Assembly: GCA_943787425.1 (NCBI GenBank)
Contig: CALSMJ010000003.1
Coordinates: 434,001-498,000 of the forward strand
Reading direction: 5' to 3'
DNA: 64,000 nt
From: an uncultured Pseudomonadales bacterium
Lineage (GTDB): Bacteria > Pseudomonadota > Gammaproteobacteria > Pseudomonadales > Azotimanducaceae
Positions 27,065 to 36,162 of the stretch are shown piece after piece. The position numbers and the translations under genes were made by a program. Positions within the stretch are counted from its first letter, which is position 1; the number at the start of each line of letters is the position of its first letter. Below the pieces are notes generated by a model. It made no database searches. It worked only from the letters and a program-made list of their open reading frames with translations, and was not told where the DNA came from.

Positions 27065-29077
27065 ATGTTGAAACGAATTCAGACAGCGGCGATCGGTCTC
27101 CTCCTTAGCTTCGGGTCAATGGCCGGTTTTGCAGCCGAGAGAACGGTAGACACATCAGCCTGTGCGCCTGTTGTTACCTTAGCGGCGGGTCAAGGTACCG
27201 CGGCAGCGTCTTGGGCTTACGAAGAAAACATCGGTCCGCTCACACCGAGCGAGATCAGTAATGATGGTGTTTGGATCGAGTCCAAACAGGTGATTCGGTG
27301 GGGTGGTACCTTGAGCGCCACACCGGCCGAGTTCCGTTATTCACTCTCGGGTCGAGACGGATATTATACGGTGAGCGGCCGAGAGGCTTCAGACGGTAAC
27401 TTAACGCAGACCGGTAAAGAATCCGTGCGATTGACCTGTGATACGGCAGCTTTGCCCGAGCAGGTGGCAAAGCCAATACTGTCCAGCGTCTCGGGCACCA
27501 GAACGCCCGTGTCGATTACAGTGTCGACCAATACGCTTGACGCCACGATTCACTACACCCTAGATGCCTCCACGCCGACAACGTCATCGCCAGTTTATTC
27601 GGGCGCGGTATCTTTAGATCAGGCGACCTATTTCAAAGCCATTGCGGTTAAAGAGGGCTATCGCACCAGCGATGTCGTGGAAGCCTACTATGCCGCGCCA
27701 GTTCGAACACTATTTGACACGCTGACTCAAACGGCCACAACAGCTACCTGTAATCCAACGATCACTGTCGCGGTTGCGCCAACGGCTCAAGCCAAAAGTT
27801 ATGGTGTTGCGCTGCGTTTGCCGTTTGGGACAGTGCCTCAGGCGATATCCGACAACGGGACTTGGGATCCGGAGACTGAGCAGATCAAGTGGGGTATTTA
27901 TGCGGATACTTCGGCGCGAGACTTGAGCTTTAAATTAACCGGACCCGATGCAACCTACTCTCTTTCTGCGGAGGCGAGTTTCGGAGGATTTTCAGAGCGG
28001 CCCAGCAAGACACTCGCTGTCGTCCAAGACTGCATTCCGCCTCAAGCATTAAAACCGATATTAAGCCCCGCCAAGGGGAGAGTTCCGGTATCCGTTTCAA
28101 TCAAGAGTGAAACCGAGGACGCAATCATTCGCTACACCCTTGATGGTGCAGCGCCCACGATCAGCTCGGCGCTCTATGAGGGACCGATCACGCTCTCGGA
28201 ACCAGCAACCCTCCAGGCGGTGGCTTTTAAAGAGGGCCTTGAGGAATCTGAGGTTGCACAGGGGGAATACTTAACGGGAACTAGACCGAAAGCGATCATC
28301 GTCGCGGGTGGCGGCCCTTATGAGGGCAACGCACTTTGGCCGGCCACGGTCAAGGTGAGTCAATATGCCTATAACGCCCTGCTGTATCAGGGCTATGACA
28401 AGGAAGATATTTTTCTCATTAGTCCGGTCGATGATATCGATTTTGACGGCAACGGCGACCTTGATGATGTTGATGCGCTCGCCACGGTCGATAACCTCAA
28501 GGCCGCGATTACGGATTGGGCGCTCAACGCCAGCGAGGTAATGGTCTATCTCACGGATCACGGTGGTTACGGCGAGTTTGTTTTGAATAAAACAAGCGAA
28601 ACCGCGCAGTTTGTGAGCGTTGGCGAGCTCGATGTCTGGTTTGATGAGCTTCAAAGTGTGATGACTGGGCCTTTGACCTTTATTTATGATGCGTGTCAAT
28701 CGGGCACTTTTGTTGAGGGGCTTTTGCCTCCCGAGGGTGCCTCGCGAATCGTATTGACCTCCGCGAGCAATGAGCCGGCCCTATTCTTAGAAGGCGGCGC
28801 CTTGTCTTTTAGTTATCAGTTTTGGGCCGCTGTCTTCTATAAAGGCAAGTTTTACGATGCCTATCTGAGCGCGACTAAACAGATGGAGGGCGATCAGCGC
28901 CCGCTTTTAGATGCCAATGGCAATGGCATCGCGAATGAAAAAGAAGATCAATTTCTTGGTTCGCGATATCGTGATTGGACGAGGGGCAGTGGCCGCATCT
29001 GTGCCGCCCGAACTCAAGGGTGTCAGTTCACCCATAAGCCTGAATGGCGAAACAAGCGCCTTGATCGAAGTCGGTGA
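27065..29077 (+). CDS. Giant caspase-like protein, segment 1: signal peptide, chitobiase-type repeats, C13 peptidase
   Basis: Signal peptide ending SMAGFAAE, then a Cys-starting domain with ISNDGVWIESKQVIRWGG, a chitobiase/beta-hexosaminidase C-terminal-like repeat (HYTLDASTPTTSSPVYSG), a second copy of both (ISDNGTWDPETEQIKWG; RYTLDGAAPTISSALYEG), and a legumain/caspase-like peptidase domain starting KAIIVAGGGPYEGNALW. The catalytic dyad is H499 in TDHGG and C544 in YDACQSG. Asp-rich DFDGNGDLDDVDALA may bind calcium. After about residue 630 the frame runs into non-homologous sequence (RDWTRGSGRICAARTQG) because of a frameshift near 28940-28960; the true continuation is in 28911-29780. Confidence 0.75.
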   Translation: MLKRIQTAAIGLLLSFGSMAGFAAERTVDTSACAPVVTLAAGQGTAAASWAYEENIGPLTPSEISNDGVWIESKQVIRWGGTLSATPAEFRYSLSGRDGYYTVSGREASDGNLTQTGKESVRLTCDTAALPEQVAKPILSSVSGTRTPVSITVSTNTLDATIHYTLDASTPTTSSPVYSGAVSLDQATYFKAIAVKEGYRTSDVVEAYYAAPVRTLFDTLTQTATTATCNPTITVAVAPTAQAKSYGVALRLPFGTVPQAISDNGTWDPETEQIKWGIYADTSARDLSFKLTGPDATYSLSAEASFGGFSERPSKTLAVVQDCIPPQALKPILSPAKGRVPVSVSIKSETEDAIIRYTLDGAAPTISSALYEGPITLSEPATLQAVAFKEGLEESEVAQGEYLTGTRPKAIIVAGGGPYEGNALWPATVKVSQYAYNALLYQGYDKEDIFLISPVDDIDFDGNGDLDDVDALATVDNLKAAITDWALNASEVMVYLTDHGGYGEFVLNKTSETAQFVSVGELDVWFDELQSVMTGPLTFIYDACQSGTFVEGLLPPEGASRIVLTSASNEPALFLEGGALSFSYQFWAAVFYKGKFYDAYLSATKQMEGDQRPLLDANGNGIANEKEDQFLGSRYRDWTRGSGRICAARTQGCQFTHKPEWRNKRLDRSR

Positions 29078-29780
29078 GGTGGTTTCTTTAAATCCGATTG
29101 ATCGTGTCTGGGCCGTCATGGTGCCACCGAATTTCCGGGCACGGCGCGCTGACGCGCCTGTGACCGAGCTACCTTCCTTTGAATTATCTGACGTTGATGG
29201 TGATGGTCGCTACGGCGCCACTTATACGCGTTTCACAAAGAACGGTAGGTACAAGATCCAGCTTTACGCAAGAGATAACCAGGGCGTTATTTCGATCCCT
29301 GCTTCAACCGAAGTCAATCAGCTTCTGGGCGAGACCGTGCCCAATGCGGCGCCATTCGCACAAGATGCGGCTTATACAATACAAGAGGACAGTCTCTTAG
29401 AGGGCCTGCTGGCAGCGGATGATGACGATGGCGATAGTCTAACCTATGCGATTGTTTCAGATGGGGAATTTGGAACGGTCTCCTTAACCGATCTCAGCCA
29501 AGGCACCTTTAAGTACCGTGCACACGCCAACACCAACGGGTTGGATTCCTTTACGTTTGTCGCCAACGATGGCGTCTCGGACTCGAATATTGCAACCGTC
29601 AGCATTACTTTGGTTGAAAAAGAGGATCGCCCGATCGCCAATGATCAACGGTATGTGGTGGAACCGGGCGAAATTGTGCAGAGCATGCTGCCGGGCGAAG
29701 ATGGCGATGGAGATTCATTGTTCTTCGAGATCACCGCTGAACCGCTCTTTTGGAAGCCTGAACCCTCGATGATGCGGTGA
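28911..29780 (+). CDS. Giant caspase-like protein, segment 2: linker and tandem-95 repeats
   Basis: Continuation of segment 1; homology-like reading begins near 28955 with RDIVIGRGAVAASVPPELKG, so the first dozen codons and their ATG are an artefact of the overlapping frame. It carries NPIDRVWAVMVPP (also in module 2) and a tandem-95 type repeat (AAYTIQEDSLLEGLLAADDD; FKYRAHANTNGLDSFTFVAN), then part of a second. It ends falsely at 29780: removing one T at 29747-29750 and one A at 29761-29762 gives LFGSLTLDDAVTGAFTFN, the expected motif, and joins it to segment 3. Such cadherin-like repeats build long rigid stalks of secreted adhesins. Confidence 0.65.
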   Translation: MPMAMASRMKKKINFLVRDIVIGRGAVAASVPPELKGVSSPISLNGETSALIEVGEVVSLNPIDRVWAVMVPPNFRARRADAPVTELPSFELSDVDGDGRYGATYTRFTKNGRYKIQLYARDNQGVISIPASTEVNQLLGETVPNAAPFAQDAAYTIQEDSLLEGLLAADDDDGDSLTYAIVSDGEFGTVSLTDLSQGTFKYRAHANTNGLDSFTFVANDGVSDSNIATVSITLVEKEDRPIANDQRYVVEPGEIVQSMLPGEDGDGDSLFFEITAEPLFWKPEPSMMR

Positions 29781-32023
29781 CGGGCGCGTTTACGTTCAAT
29801 TCTGAGGGCGCCAGCGGCACGATTGCTTTTGAATATACCGCATCAGACGGCAAGGCGGTCAGCGCGCCGGGCGTCATTGAGATCTTCATCAGAAGAGGGT
29901 TTAACACACCACCAAGTCTCAATGCGTGCAATCTGGTGGTCCAAGAAGACTCGGAGCTTACTGGTCAGTTAACTGGGACGGACGAAGACGGAGATCCTTT
30001 AACGTTCAAGTTGATCGGGGGGCCTGCTGAAGGAACCGCTGAGCTCTCGGAAGAGGGCAAGCTCAACTACGCACCGAACGCGAACTATTTTGGTACTGAT
30101 GTGATTCGGATCATCATTAATGATGGTTATGAAAATAGTGCGCCTGCCGACTGCGAAATTATTGTAAATCCAGTCAATGATGCGCCTGTTGCACTAAGCA
30201 ATTCGATTACAGTATTCGATGCCGCTGGATATACCGGCACTTTACGAGCTGATGATGTGGACCAAGATGCTGTCACGTTCGAATGGGTTGAGCTGCCGAC
30301 TCGAGGTCTGGTTGAGTGGGTCGATAACACCACGGGCGCCTTTAAATACATCCCTGGATCTGCCGAAAATGGAGCCGATGCGTTTCGTTTCAGGGTGAGC
30401 GATGGCCTTCTGAATTCTGAGCCGGCAAGTGTGACGGTGTCAACGCGAGTGCCACAGGCAACGATAACGCGCTCAGTAATTGACGGCGCCTGCATCGCCG
30501 AAGTGTCGATCGAAGTTGACCCTGTGGCGAGTGTCAAATCGCAGTTCATTTCTGAGCAGTTACCGTCAGGCGCAGTGCCAGAGGACATTAGTGACGATGG
30601 TATTTGGGAGAAAGAAAGCCAGACCATTCGCTGGGGCGGGTTCAATGACAATATCGCGCGCACCCTGAAGTATCGTTTTACGACGGACGATGGTGATCAG
30701 GCGCTCCTTGGAACGGGCAGTTTTGATGGTTGGAATCAGACCGTTCAGGGCGCTGAGAGCGTGCGCATCAATTGCGATGGCGCCCGTGTAGGCGAAACCG
30801 GTGATCACGCCGGCGAGTGGCTCGCGCGCGCCACTCGACATGGGCTATTCAATTCCGAGACCGAGGGCGCGCGGCTTTACTACACCTTGGATGGATCCGA
30901 GCCTACCGAGGATGGGATTCTGTATTCGGGTCCGGTTGGCTTAGATGGGCCAGCCAAGGTCCGTGCTCGAGGCTATAAAGAGGCGCTGTATCGAAGCCAG
31001 GAGACTCGAGCTAAGTTTCGACCGGCCAATCCAAAGAAAGCCGTGTTGGTGATTGGTGGCCCGATTAACAATGGTAATGCGCTGTGGTCATCAACGCTGA
31101 AAGTCGCTCGACATGCCTACAGTGCTTTGCTCTACCAAGGTTATGAAAAAGATGAAATTCAGGTGCTCGCGCCGTCCCTTGAATTGGATTTGGATGGTAA
31201 CGAAGATTTTGATGATATTGATGCGGTGGCAACCAATGAGGCCATTGAAAATAGCATTCGAACCTGGGCGAGCGATGCAAGCGAATTGCTGTTTTATATG
31301 GTCGGTCACGGCGGCGATAACAGATTTCAGATTACGCTTGGGGGAGAATTTTTAGAGGTTGGAAGCTTGGATGCTTGGCTGGACGCCTACCAAAGCAAGA
31401 CGGGTGCGAGGACGATTGTGATCTACGATGCCTGTCGTTCAGGGAGTTTTCTGGCAGATCTCACAGGCTTACCCGAAGTTGAACGGCTCATCCTCACATC
31501 AAGTTCTGAGAGCGAGCCCGCTTGGTTCATTGACCAAGGCGTTTTGTCGTTTTCTTTTCAGTTTTGGTCGGCTGTGTTCGGCAAAGCAAATTTGGGCGAC
31601 GCCTATCGTCAAGCACAAAGTTTGATGAAGAAATACCAAACCGGACTAATCGATGTGAACGGCGACGGCCTGGCTGACGATTTGGCTATCGACGGAGCCA
31701 ATATTCTATTGGGTCGAGGCGCTGTCACGGCCGCGTTCGAGCCGGAGATCAAGGGTGTGGCTGATCCGCAGGATATTGGTAGCGACTCGGTTGCATTCTT
31801 GACCGTGACGGGTGTTACCTCGGTGAACCCGGTTGATCGCGTTTGGGCCGTTGTGCTGCCACCAGGATACGGGGGCAGTGACCCGGATGTCCCAGTTCTA
31901 TCTGTCGCAGAAGTCGAGCTTGCGCCAAACGATGAAGGCGGCTTCAGCGCGGTACATACGGTGATTTCGAGCAAGCCGGGCGCTATGAAATTGTCTTTTA
32001 CGTTCAGGATGACCAAGGCCTGA
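29777..32023 (+). CDS. Giant caspase-like protein, segment 3: tandem-95 repeats and second C13 peptidase
   Basis: Begins mid-repeat (TGAFTFNSEGASGTIAFEYT), passes through two more tandem-95 repeats (NTPPSLNACNLVVQEDSELT; NDAPVALSNSITVFDAAGYT), then repeats the module order of segment 1: Cys-starting domain with ISDDGIWEKESQTIRWGG, chitobiase-type repeat (YYTLDGSEPTEDGILYSG) and peptidase domain (KKAVLVIGGPINNGNALW). The second catalytic pair is His in MVGHGG and Cys in IYDACRSG. After NPVDRVWAVVLPPGYGG the frame is lost near 31960; frame 1 continues DFEQAGRYEIVFYVQDDQG. The strong internal similarity shows that the peptidase module was duplicated within the gene. Confidence 0.72.
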   Translation: MTGAFTFNSEGASGTIAFEYTASDGKAVSAPGVIEIFIRRGFNTPPSLNACNLVVQEDSELTGQLTGTDEDGDPLTFKLIGGPAEGTAELSEEGKLNYAPNANYFGTDVIRIIINDGYENSAPADCEIIVNPVNDAPVALSNSITVFDAAGYTGTLRADDVDQDAVTFEWVELPTRGLVEWVDNTTGAFKYIPGSAENGADAFRFRVSDGLLNSEPASVTVSTRVPQATITRSVIDGACIAEVSIEVDPVASVKSQFISEQLPSGAVPEDISDDGIWEKESQTIRWGGFNDNIARTLKYRFTTDDGDQALLGTGSFDGWNQTVQGAESVRINCDGARVGETGDHAGEWLARATRHGLFNSETEGARLYYTLDGSEPTEDGILYSGPVGLDGPAKVRARGYKEALYRSQETRAKFRPANPKKAVLVIGGPINNGNALWSSTLKVARHAYSALLYQGYEKDEIQVLAPSLELDLDGNEDFDDIDAVATNEAIENSIRTWASDASELLFYMVGHGGDNRFQITLGGEFLEVGSLDAWLDAYQSKTGARTIVIYDACRSGSFLADLTGLPEVERLILTSSSESEPAWFIDQGVLSFSFQFWSAVFGKANLGDAYRQAQSLMKKYQTGLIDVNGDGLADDLAIDGANILLGRGAVTAAFEPEIKGVADPQDIGSDSVAFLTVTGVTSVNPVDRVWAVVLPPGYGGSDPDVPVLSVAEVELAPNDEGGFSAVHTVISSKPGAMKLSFTFRMTKA

Positions 32024-32313
32024 TCAGTCGGCCAGCATACTCTCAAGTGCTCAAGGGCGCGGGCAGCTTCTCGGCCGACACAGATGGTGATGGGGTCGCT
32101 CGATGCCAATGACCTTTGTCCAGCCATTGCCGATGATCAGCAAGACGAGGACCAAGATGGCCGCGGTAATGCGTGTGATAACGACGATGACAATGATGGA
32201 ACGGCCGATGAAGACGATGCATTCCCGCTAGACTCCGAAAGAACAGCTAGACACGGATGGTGATGGTATTGGCAACGTGGCCGATGATGACGACGATGGT
32301 GATTCGGTTCTAG

Positions 32314-33159
32314 ATGCCGATGACGCAGCGCCGCTTGACCCAACCATTTTATGAAGTCGAGGCGGATCAAGATGGCGATGGTATTGCCGATAACGTCGAT
32401 AACTGCGTTTACGTGGCCAATTCTGATCAAAAAAATAACGATGATGACGGTGTTGGCGACCTATGTGATAACGATGATGATAATGATGGGATTGTGGATC
32501 AGTTAGACAGCAATCCCTTTGCGCCGGATGGTACGAATCTCCTAATTGGGGCCGATACAGATGATGATGGCGTGAAAGATAATGCCGATAATTGCGAGTC
32601 CCTTGCCAACGCCGACCAAACTGATACGGATTCAGATGGCGACGGCGATGCGTGTGACTCGGATGATGATAATGATGGCGTTAATGATGAAGATGATGAT
32701 TTCCCAACCAACCCAAGCGAATCAAATGATTCAGATGGTGATGGTTTTGGTGATAACTCAGATGCTTTTCCTGATGATTCGACTGAATCTGCAGATTCCG
32801 ACGGCGATAGTGTCGGTGATAATGCAGATAATTGTCCTAGTTTAAGTAACCTGGACCAAACGAATACAGACGGGGACGCTGAAGGTGATGCTTGTGATTC
32901 AGACGATGATAATGACGGCTTTAGTGACGATCAAGAAGAGTTAGATGGTACGAATCCTCTTAATCGTTTTTCCTGTAAAACAGGCTGTTTCAGCTTTGAC
33001 GTAGATGGCAACTCGGAAGCTAAACCGCTAACCGATGGGCTTTTGGTTATCCGTCACCTATTTGGTTTCAGCGGAGAATCATTAACGTCTGGTGCTGTAT
33101 CTGGAGAAGCAAGCAGAGGCTCCTCAGAGGCTATCGCAGGCTATCTGCTCGAGTGCTGA
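32314..33159 (+). CDS. Giant caspase-like protein, segment 4: thrombospondin type 3 and dockerin-like repeats
   Basis: From about residue 14 (YEVEADQDGDGIADNVDNC) it is a run of thrombospondin type 3 calcium repeats (DTDDDGVKDNADNCESLANA; DSDGDGDACDSDDDNDG; DGDSVGDNADNCPSLSN). It then has a Cys-containing EF-hand-like unit: FDVDGNSEAKPLTDGLLVIR followed by HLFGFSGESLTSGAVSG. One extra T at about 33160 hides the second copy, LDIDGDGESKPLTDGLLLIR with YLFGFSGASLISGAIGD, which runs to TAG at 33342. The LTDGLL-IR-LFGF-G unit is a common C-terminal cell-surface repeat in marine bacteria. Very high Asp content points to a calcium-stiffened extracellular stalk or anchor. Confidence 0.72.
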   Translation: MPMTQRRLTQPFYEVEADQDGDGIADNVDNCVYVANSDQKNNDDDGVGDLCDNDDDNDGIVDQLDSNPFAPDGTNLLIGADTDDDGVKDNADNCESLANADQTDTDSDGDGDACDSDDDNDGVNDEDDDFPTNPSESNDSDGDGFGDNSDAFPDDSTESADSDGDSVGDNADNCPSLSNLDQTNTDGDAEGDACDSDDDNDGFSDDQEELDGTNPLNRFSCKTGCFSFDVDGNSEAKPLTDGLLVIRHLFGFSGESLTSGAVSGEASRGSSEAIAGYLLEC

Positions 33160-33685
33160 TTCGGAGTTAGACATCGATGGCGATGGTGAATCTAAGCCGC
33201 TTACAGACGGGCTTCTGCTCATACGGTACCTGTTTGGGTTCTCTGGTGCGTCTTTGATCTCTGGTGCGATAGGAGATGGTGCTGAGACGAGATACGGCTG
33301 AAGAAGTTGAGGCTTATATTCAAGCGCGTGTGCCTGTCCAGTAGGGTTGCCTGAAGACGCTAGATTCAGGCTTTGATGTCGCAGGTAGCCTTTTACACGC
33401 GCCCAGAGGCGTTTTTGGATAATGTATTTCTGCACTGCTTTTCGACAGCAACACCCCACGCTGGTCTTAAATGAAATTTTTTGCGCAGCTTCCTGGTTAT
33501 AAAGTTACCAAGCAAAGCGTCAACAAATCCAAGGGCTACGCAATGCGTGCTTCATTTATAAGGGGAAAGCGTCTCTTGCAAAAGCCAGTTAGCCTAGTGA
33601 TGATAAAAGCGCTGGCGCTTGGGATGCTTCGAGCGCTGCACGATTGCACGACCCATTATTACAATACAGAGATAAGGAGGTAACG

Positions 33686-34645
33686 ATGCAACACCGAACC
33701 CACAAAGCCTGGCTGCTGGCCCTAGTGTTTTTTGGATTGTCTTTTCAGGTCGCAGCTGATGATCATTGCAAACCTTCAAAATGGGGCGTGAATGACGAGA
33801 TTGGCGCGGCCAACTATGTCGATTCCCAACAGATCTTGGCGGCGACGCGCTTGGTCAAGCTCGGTGAAAGCCACGGCCTCGGTATCGTGATAGAGCCGGG
33901 TATGCCGGCTTTTCCGCCCAGGTTCACGCAATTACAAGTTGTCCAGCCCGGTCAACAGCTCGGCGTCGACACCACGCAAACCTATGGCTGGCCAATGTCC
34001 TACAACGATGACCTCGTACAAATGTGGCTTGGAACAGGGCCCCAACTTGACGGCCTGGGTCATCTCGGCGAGGACAATCTGTTTTATAACTGCAATCAGG
34101 GCAAAGATTTTGCGCAAATTACAGGTCTAACCAAACTGAGCATCCATCAAGTGCCGCCCCTGATAGGACGGGGAGTTCTCCTGGATATGACGCGGCACTT
34201 CAATGTCAGTGCTATGGCGGCAGGCCAGGTCATCTCGTCCGAGGATATTAAAACTGCAGCCAAGGCTCAATCCGTTGTTTTCAAAACCGGCGACGTCATC
34301 CTGCTACACACGGGCTGGACCGATGCAAAGCTCAAAAGTGATCCAGAGACGTGGGGTTCTACCATTCCCGGGATCAGCAATGAAGCGGCACAGTACCTAG
34401 CGGATCTCAATCCAATGGCTGTCGGTGCTGACACATGGGGTCTCGAAGCAGTGCCTGCTGGGCCTGGCGACAAACTGTTTTTTGGACACAGCATCCTACT
34501 CAAGGACAATGGCATCTATATTCTTGAGACCATGGACACCGGCCGCCTGGCCAGTGAAAAAGTCTACGAATTTATGTTTGTGTTGGGGCAAGCGAAGCTC
34601 AAAGGCGCTGTTCAGATGATCATTAATCCCGTCGCGATGTGGTAA
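33686..34645 (+). CDS. Secreted cyclase-family (kynurenine formamidase-like) hydrolase
   Basis: Metal-dependent hydrolase of the cyclase family (PF04199). ATG at 33686, preceded by AAGGAGGTAACG, starts a signal peptide (LLALVFFGLSFQVAADDH). The family's metal-binding motif appears in the variant form QLDGLGHLGED (residues about 129-139), like the QWDSLAHV forms and unlike the classic HTGTHVD. Other landmarks: WGVNDEIGAANY at the mature N-terminus, GRGVLLDM, GDVILLHTGWTD and GADTWGLEAVP. Related proteins open cyclic amides or lactones or hydrolyse formyl-kynurenine; the substrate is unknown. It stands alone; 33345-33685 upstream has no other gene. Confidence 0.83.
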   Translation: MQHRTHKAWLLALVFFGLSFQVAADDHCKPSKWGVNDEIGAANYVDSQQILAATRLVKLGESHGLGIVIEPGMPAFPPRFTQLQVVQPGQQLGVDTTQTYGWPMSYNDDLVQMWLGTGPQLDGLGHLGEDNLFYNCNQGKDFAQITGLTKLSIHQVPPLIGRGVLLDMTRHFNVSAMAAGQVISSEDIKTAAKAQSVVFKTGDVILLHTGWTDAKLKSDPETWGSTIPGISNEAAQYLADLNPMAVGADTWGLEAVPAGPGDKLFFGHSILLKDNGIYILETMDTGRLASEKVYEFMFVLGQAKLKGAVQMIINPVAMW

Positions 34646-35007
34646 CGGTGCACGCAATCGCCGCGATAGGTGTTGCGAGCGTTGATCATTATCAGGCAGG
34701 CGGGCAATCCTGATGTAGGACTTTCTGCCGGGTCGCTGTGATAGCTGCTGTCTGGAAAAGTTTGTTGCCGTCAGCTACTAGCGATGGGGTTGCCGTCCGT
34801 GCTGAACCACAGTGGATGGTTGCTTGATTGATTGGGTAGATGCTTAAGGGTTATAAAATTTGTCTCAACAACCATCAGAGTTTCTCGAGAGCAGTGCCCT
34901 GCGCGGCATCTCTTGTTGAGGCGGGATGATCTGGATAGTCGGCAGGTGATGGGCCTTCAGTTGGACCCATGGTTAAATAGGGTGTTGTTTCTTCGGAGCA
35001 CAAAATA
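34646..35007. other. Gene-free stretch
   Basis: No reading frame with a recognisable family, no repeat and no clear terminator was seen between the cyclase-family gene and the PhyH gene. CGGAGCAC shortly before 35008 may serve as ribosome binding site of the next gene. Confidence 0.4.
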
Positions 35008-35919
35008 ATGGAATGTCCTTCTCCTATCGATGGGATGGTCTGGCCGGCGCGACCGCTTGATGATTATTTGGGCGAACTCAGGGCGCATGGCTATACGGTG
35101 GTCGATGGTTTAATCGACGAGGCCGCGCTTGAGCGCATTAAAACGGTAACGGCGCAGCAAATTGCCCAACTTGAACCCGCACCGCCAGCGTTCGATGACC
35201 GGTTTGGCGTGCCCCACGGCATTGCTTGGAGCCAGGATGTTTGCAACGCGGTGACGCATCCTGCGGCACTTTGGGTCTTGCGCGCTTATCTCGGCGCATC
35301 AAACATTCGATTTTGTCATCAGCCGGCGATGACGGTGCTGCGACCAGCGAAAGATTTAATCGGGCAATTCCCTGAGCAAGGTTGGCACGCGGATTATCCT
35401 TACCACCCAGATGTCTATCCAGATGATCGCTGGCAGGATGACGCGGTTTATGGGGTGCAATTTAATCTTTGCATTGATGCTTTCCGCGCCGAAAATGGGG
35501 CAACCCAATATGTTCCTGACTCACATTTGCGCCGCCGGTGGCCGCCGCGCGCTTTCAATGAAGGCGGCACCCGAATGGGAACTGCCCCGCATAATAAGGT
35601 GATGCAGATGGTTGCGCCGGCCGGTTCAGCCTTAATCTATGATTCCAGGACTTGGCACCGCGCCTGCCCAGAGCTGAATGTGAGCGGTGAGGATCGCCTT
35701 GCGATTTTGAACGCGGTGTGTCCTGCGTGGGTTCGCTCAATGGTCGATAAGCGAGCGGGCACCGAGCGTTACAGGGCATCGAATATGGCGACACAATTAG
35801 ACCCGCAAGTGCGGGATGAAATTGAGGCGCTCTGTCACGCGGATCGGCTCCCACCGCCTGCGGGCGCTCCCGTTATCCTTGAGAAGCAATTCGTTGGTCC
35901 ACGAAAGATTCAAATATAG
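35008..35919 (+). CDS. Phytanoyl-CoA dioxygenase (PhyH) family protein
   Basis: Fe(II)/2-oxoglutarate dioxygenase of the PhyH family, 303 residues. The iron-binding H-x-D is in GWHADYPYHPD near residue 127, the distal His in SRTWHRACPE, and the 2-oxoglutarate Arg is probably R231 or a neighbour (GEDRLAILNAV). LRAHGYTVVDGLIDEAALE is the typical opening. PhyH enzymes hydroxylate alpha carbons of branched acyl-CoAs or many other small molecules; bacterial members also act on halogenation or ectoine-type substrates. No partner gene is near, so the substrate remains open. The ATG lies after a weak Shine-Dalgarno sequence. Confidence 0.85.
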   Translation: MECPSPIDGMVWPARPLDDYLGELRAHGYTVVDGLIDEAALERIKTVTAQQIAQLEPAPPAFDDRFGVPHGIAWSQDVCNAVTHPAALWVLRAYLGASNIRFCHQPAMTVLRPAKDLIGQFPEQGWHADYPYHPDVYPDDRWQDDAVYGVQFNLCIDAFRAENGATQYVPDSHLRRRWPPRAFNEGGTRMGTAPHNKVMQMVAPAGSALIYDSRTWHRACPELNVSGEDRLAILNAVCPAWVRSMVDKRAGTERYRASNMATQLDPQVRDEIEALCHADRLPPPAGAPVILEKQFVGPRKIQI

Positions 35920-36162
35920 CGAGTGACCAGAAGCTGCTGCATCGCTCCAGTTAACGGCGCTCGATAGCGCACGTCTGCTTTGGGCCGGTTGGGCTTCGCG
36001 TCGAACCTGACAACGCATCAGGCTTTAGCGCCTGAACGCGTCGCGCAGAAACCCTCCCAGAGACGGGTGGCCAGGCGCTAACCGCGTATTACGCGCCCTC
36101 AGCTTTTCTTTTTTATCCTGAGCCCTTAATGTGATGGCGAATGCATGACGGAATGAGCCGAG

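Larger units (their letters stand above)
27065..33344 (+). pseudogene. Whole locus: giant secreted double-caspase protein, broken by about nine indels
   Basis: Reading through frames gives one protein of roughly 2,100 residues: signal peptide; X-domain and chitobiase-type repeat, twice; C13 caspase-like module 1; tandem-95-like repeats; X-domain, chitobiase-type repeat and C13 module 2; thrombospondin type 3 repeats; two dockerin-like repeats ending with YIQARVPVQ and TAG at 33342. Frame changes are needed near 28955, 29745-29765, 31960, 32098, 32238, 32353, 33159 and 33287. At 32240 (AAA), 32353 (TTTT), 33160 and 33287 deleting one base restores the motif. The segments between 32024 and 32313 read NDLCPAIADDQQDEDQDG and QLDTDGDGIGNVADDDDDG. 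Start: ATG at 27065; a TTG at 27044 is possible. Confidence 0.7.

Noticed and set aside
32314-33159. Asp-rich repeats read in other frames as separate small genes
   Set aside because: They are shadow frames of GAT-rich calcium repeats; only the thrombospondin-type frame has motif structure.
29060-33344. Programmed ribosomal frameshifting in the giant gene
   Set aside because: Too many shifts at different, non-slippery sites; mutation or assembly indels explain them better.
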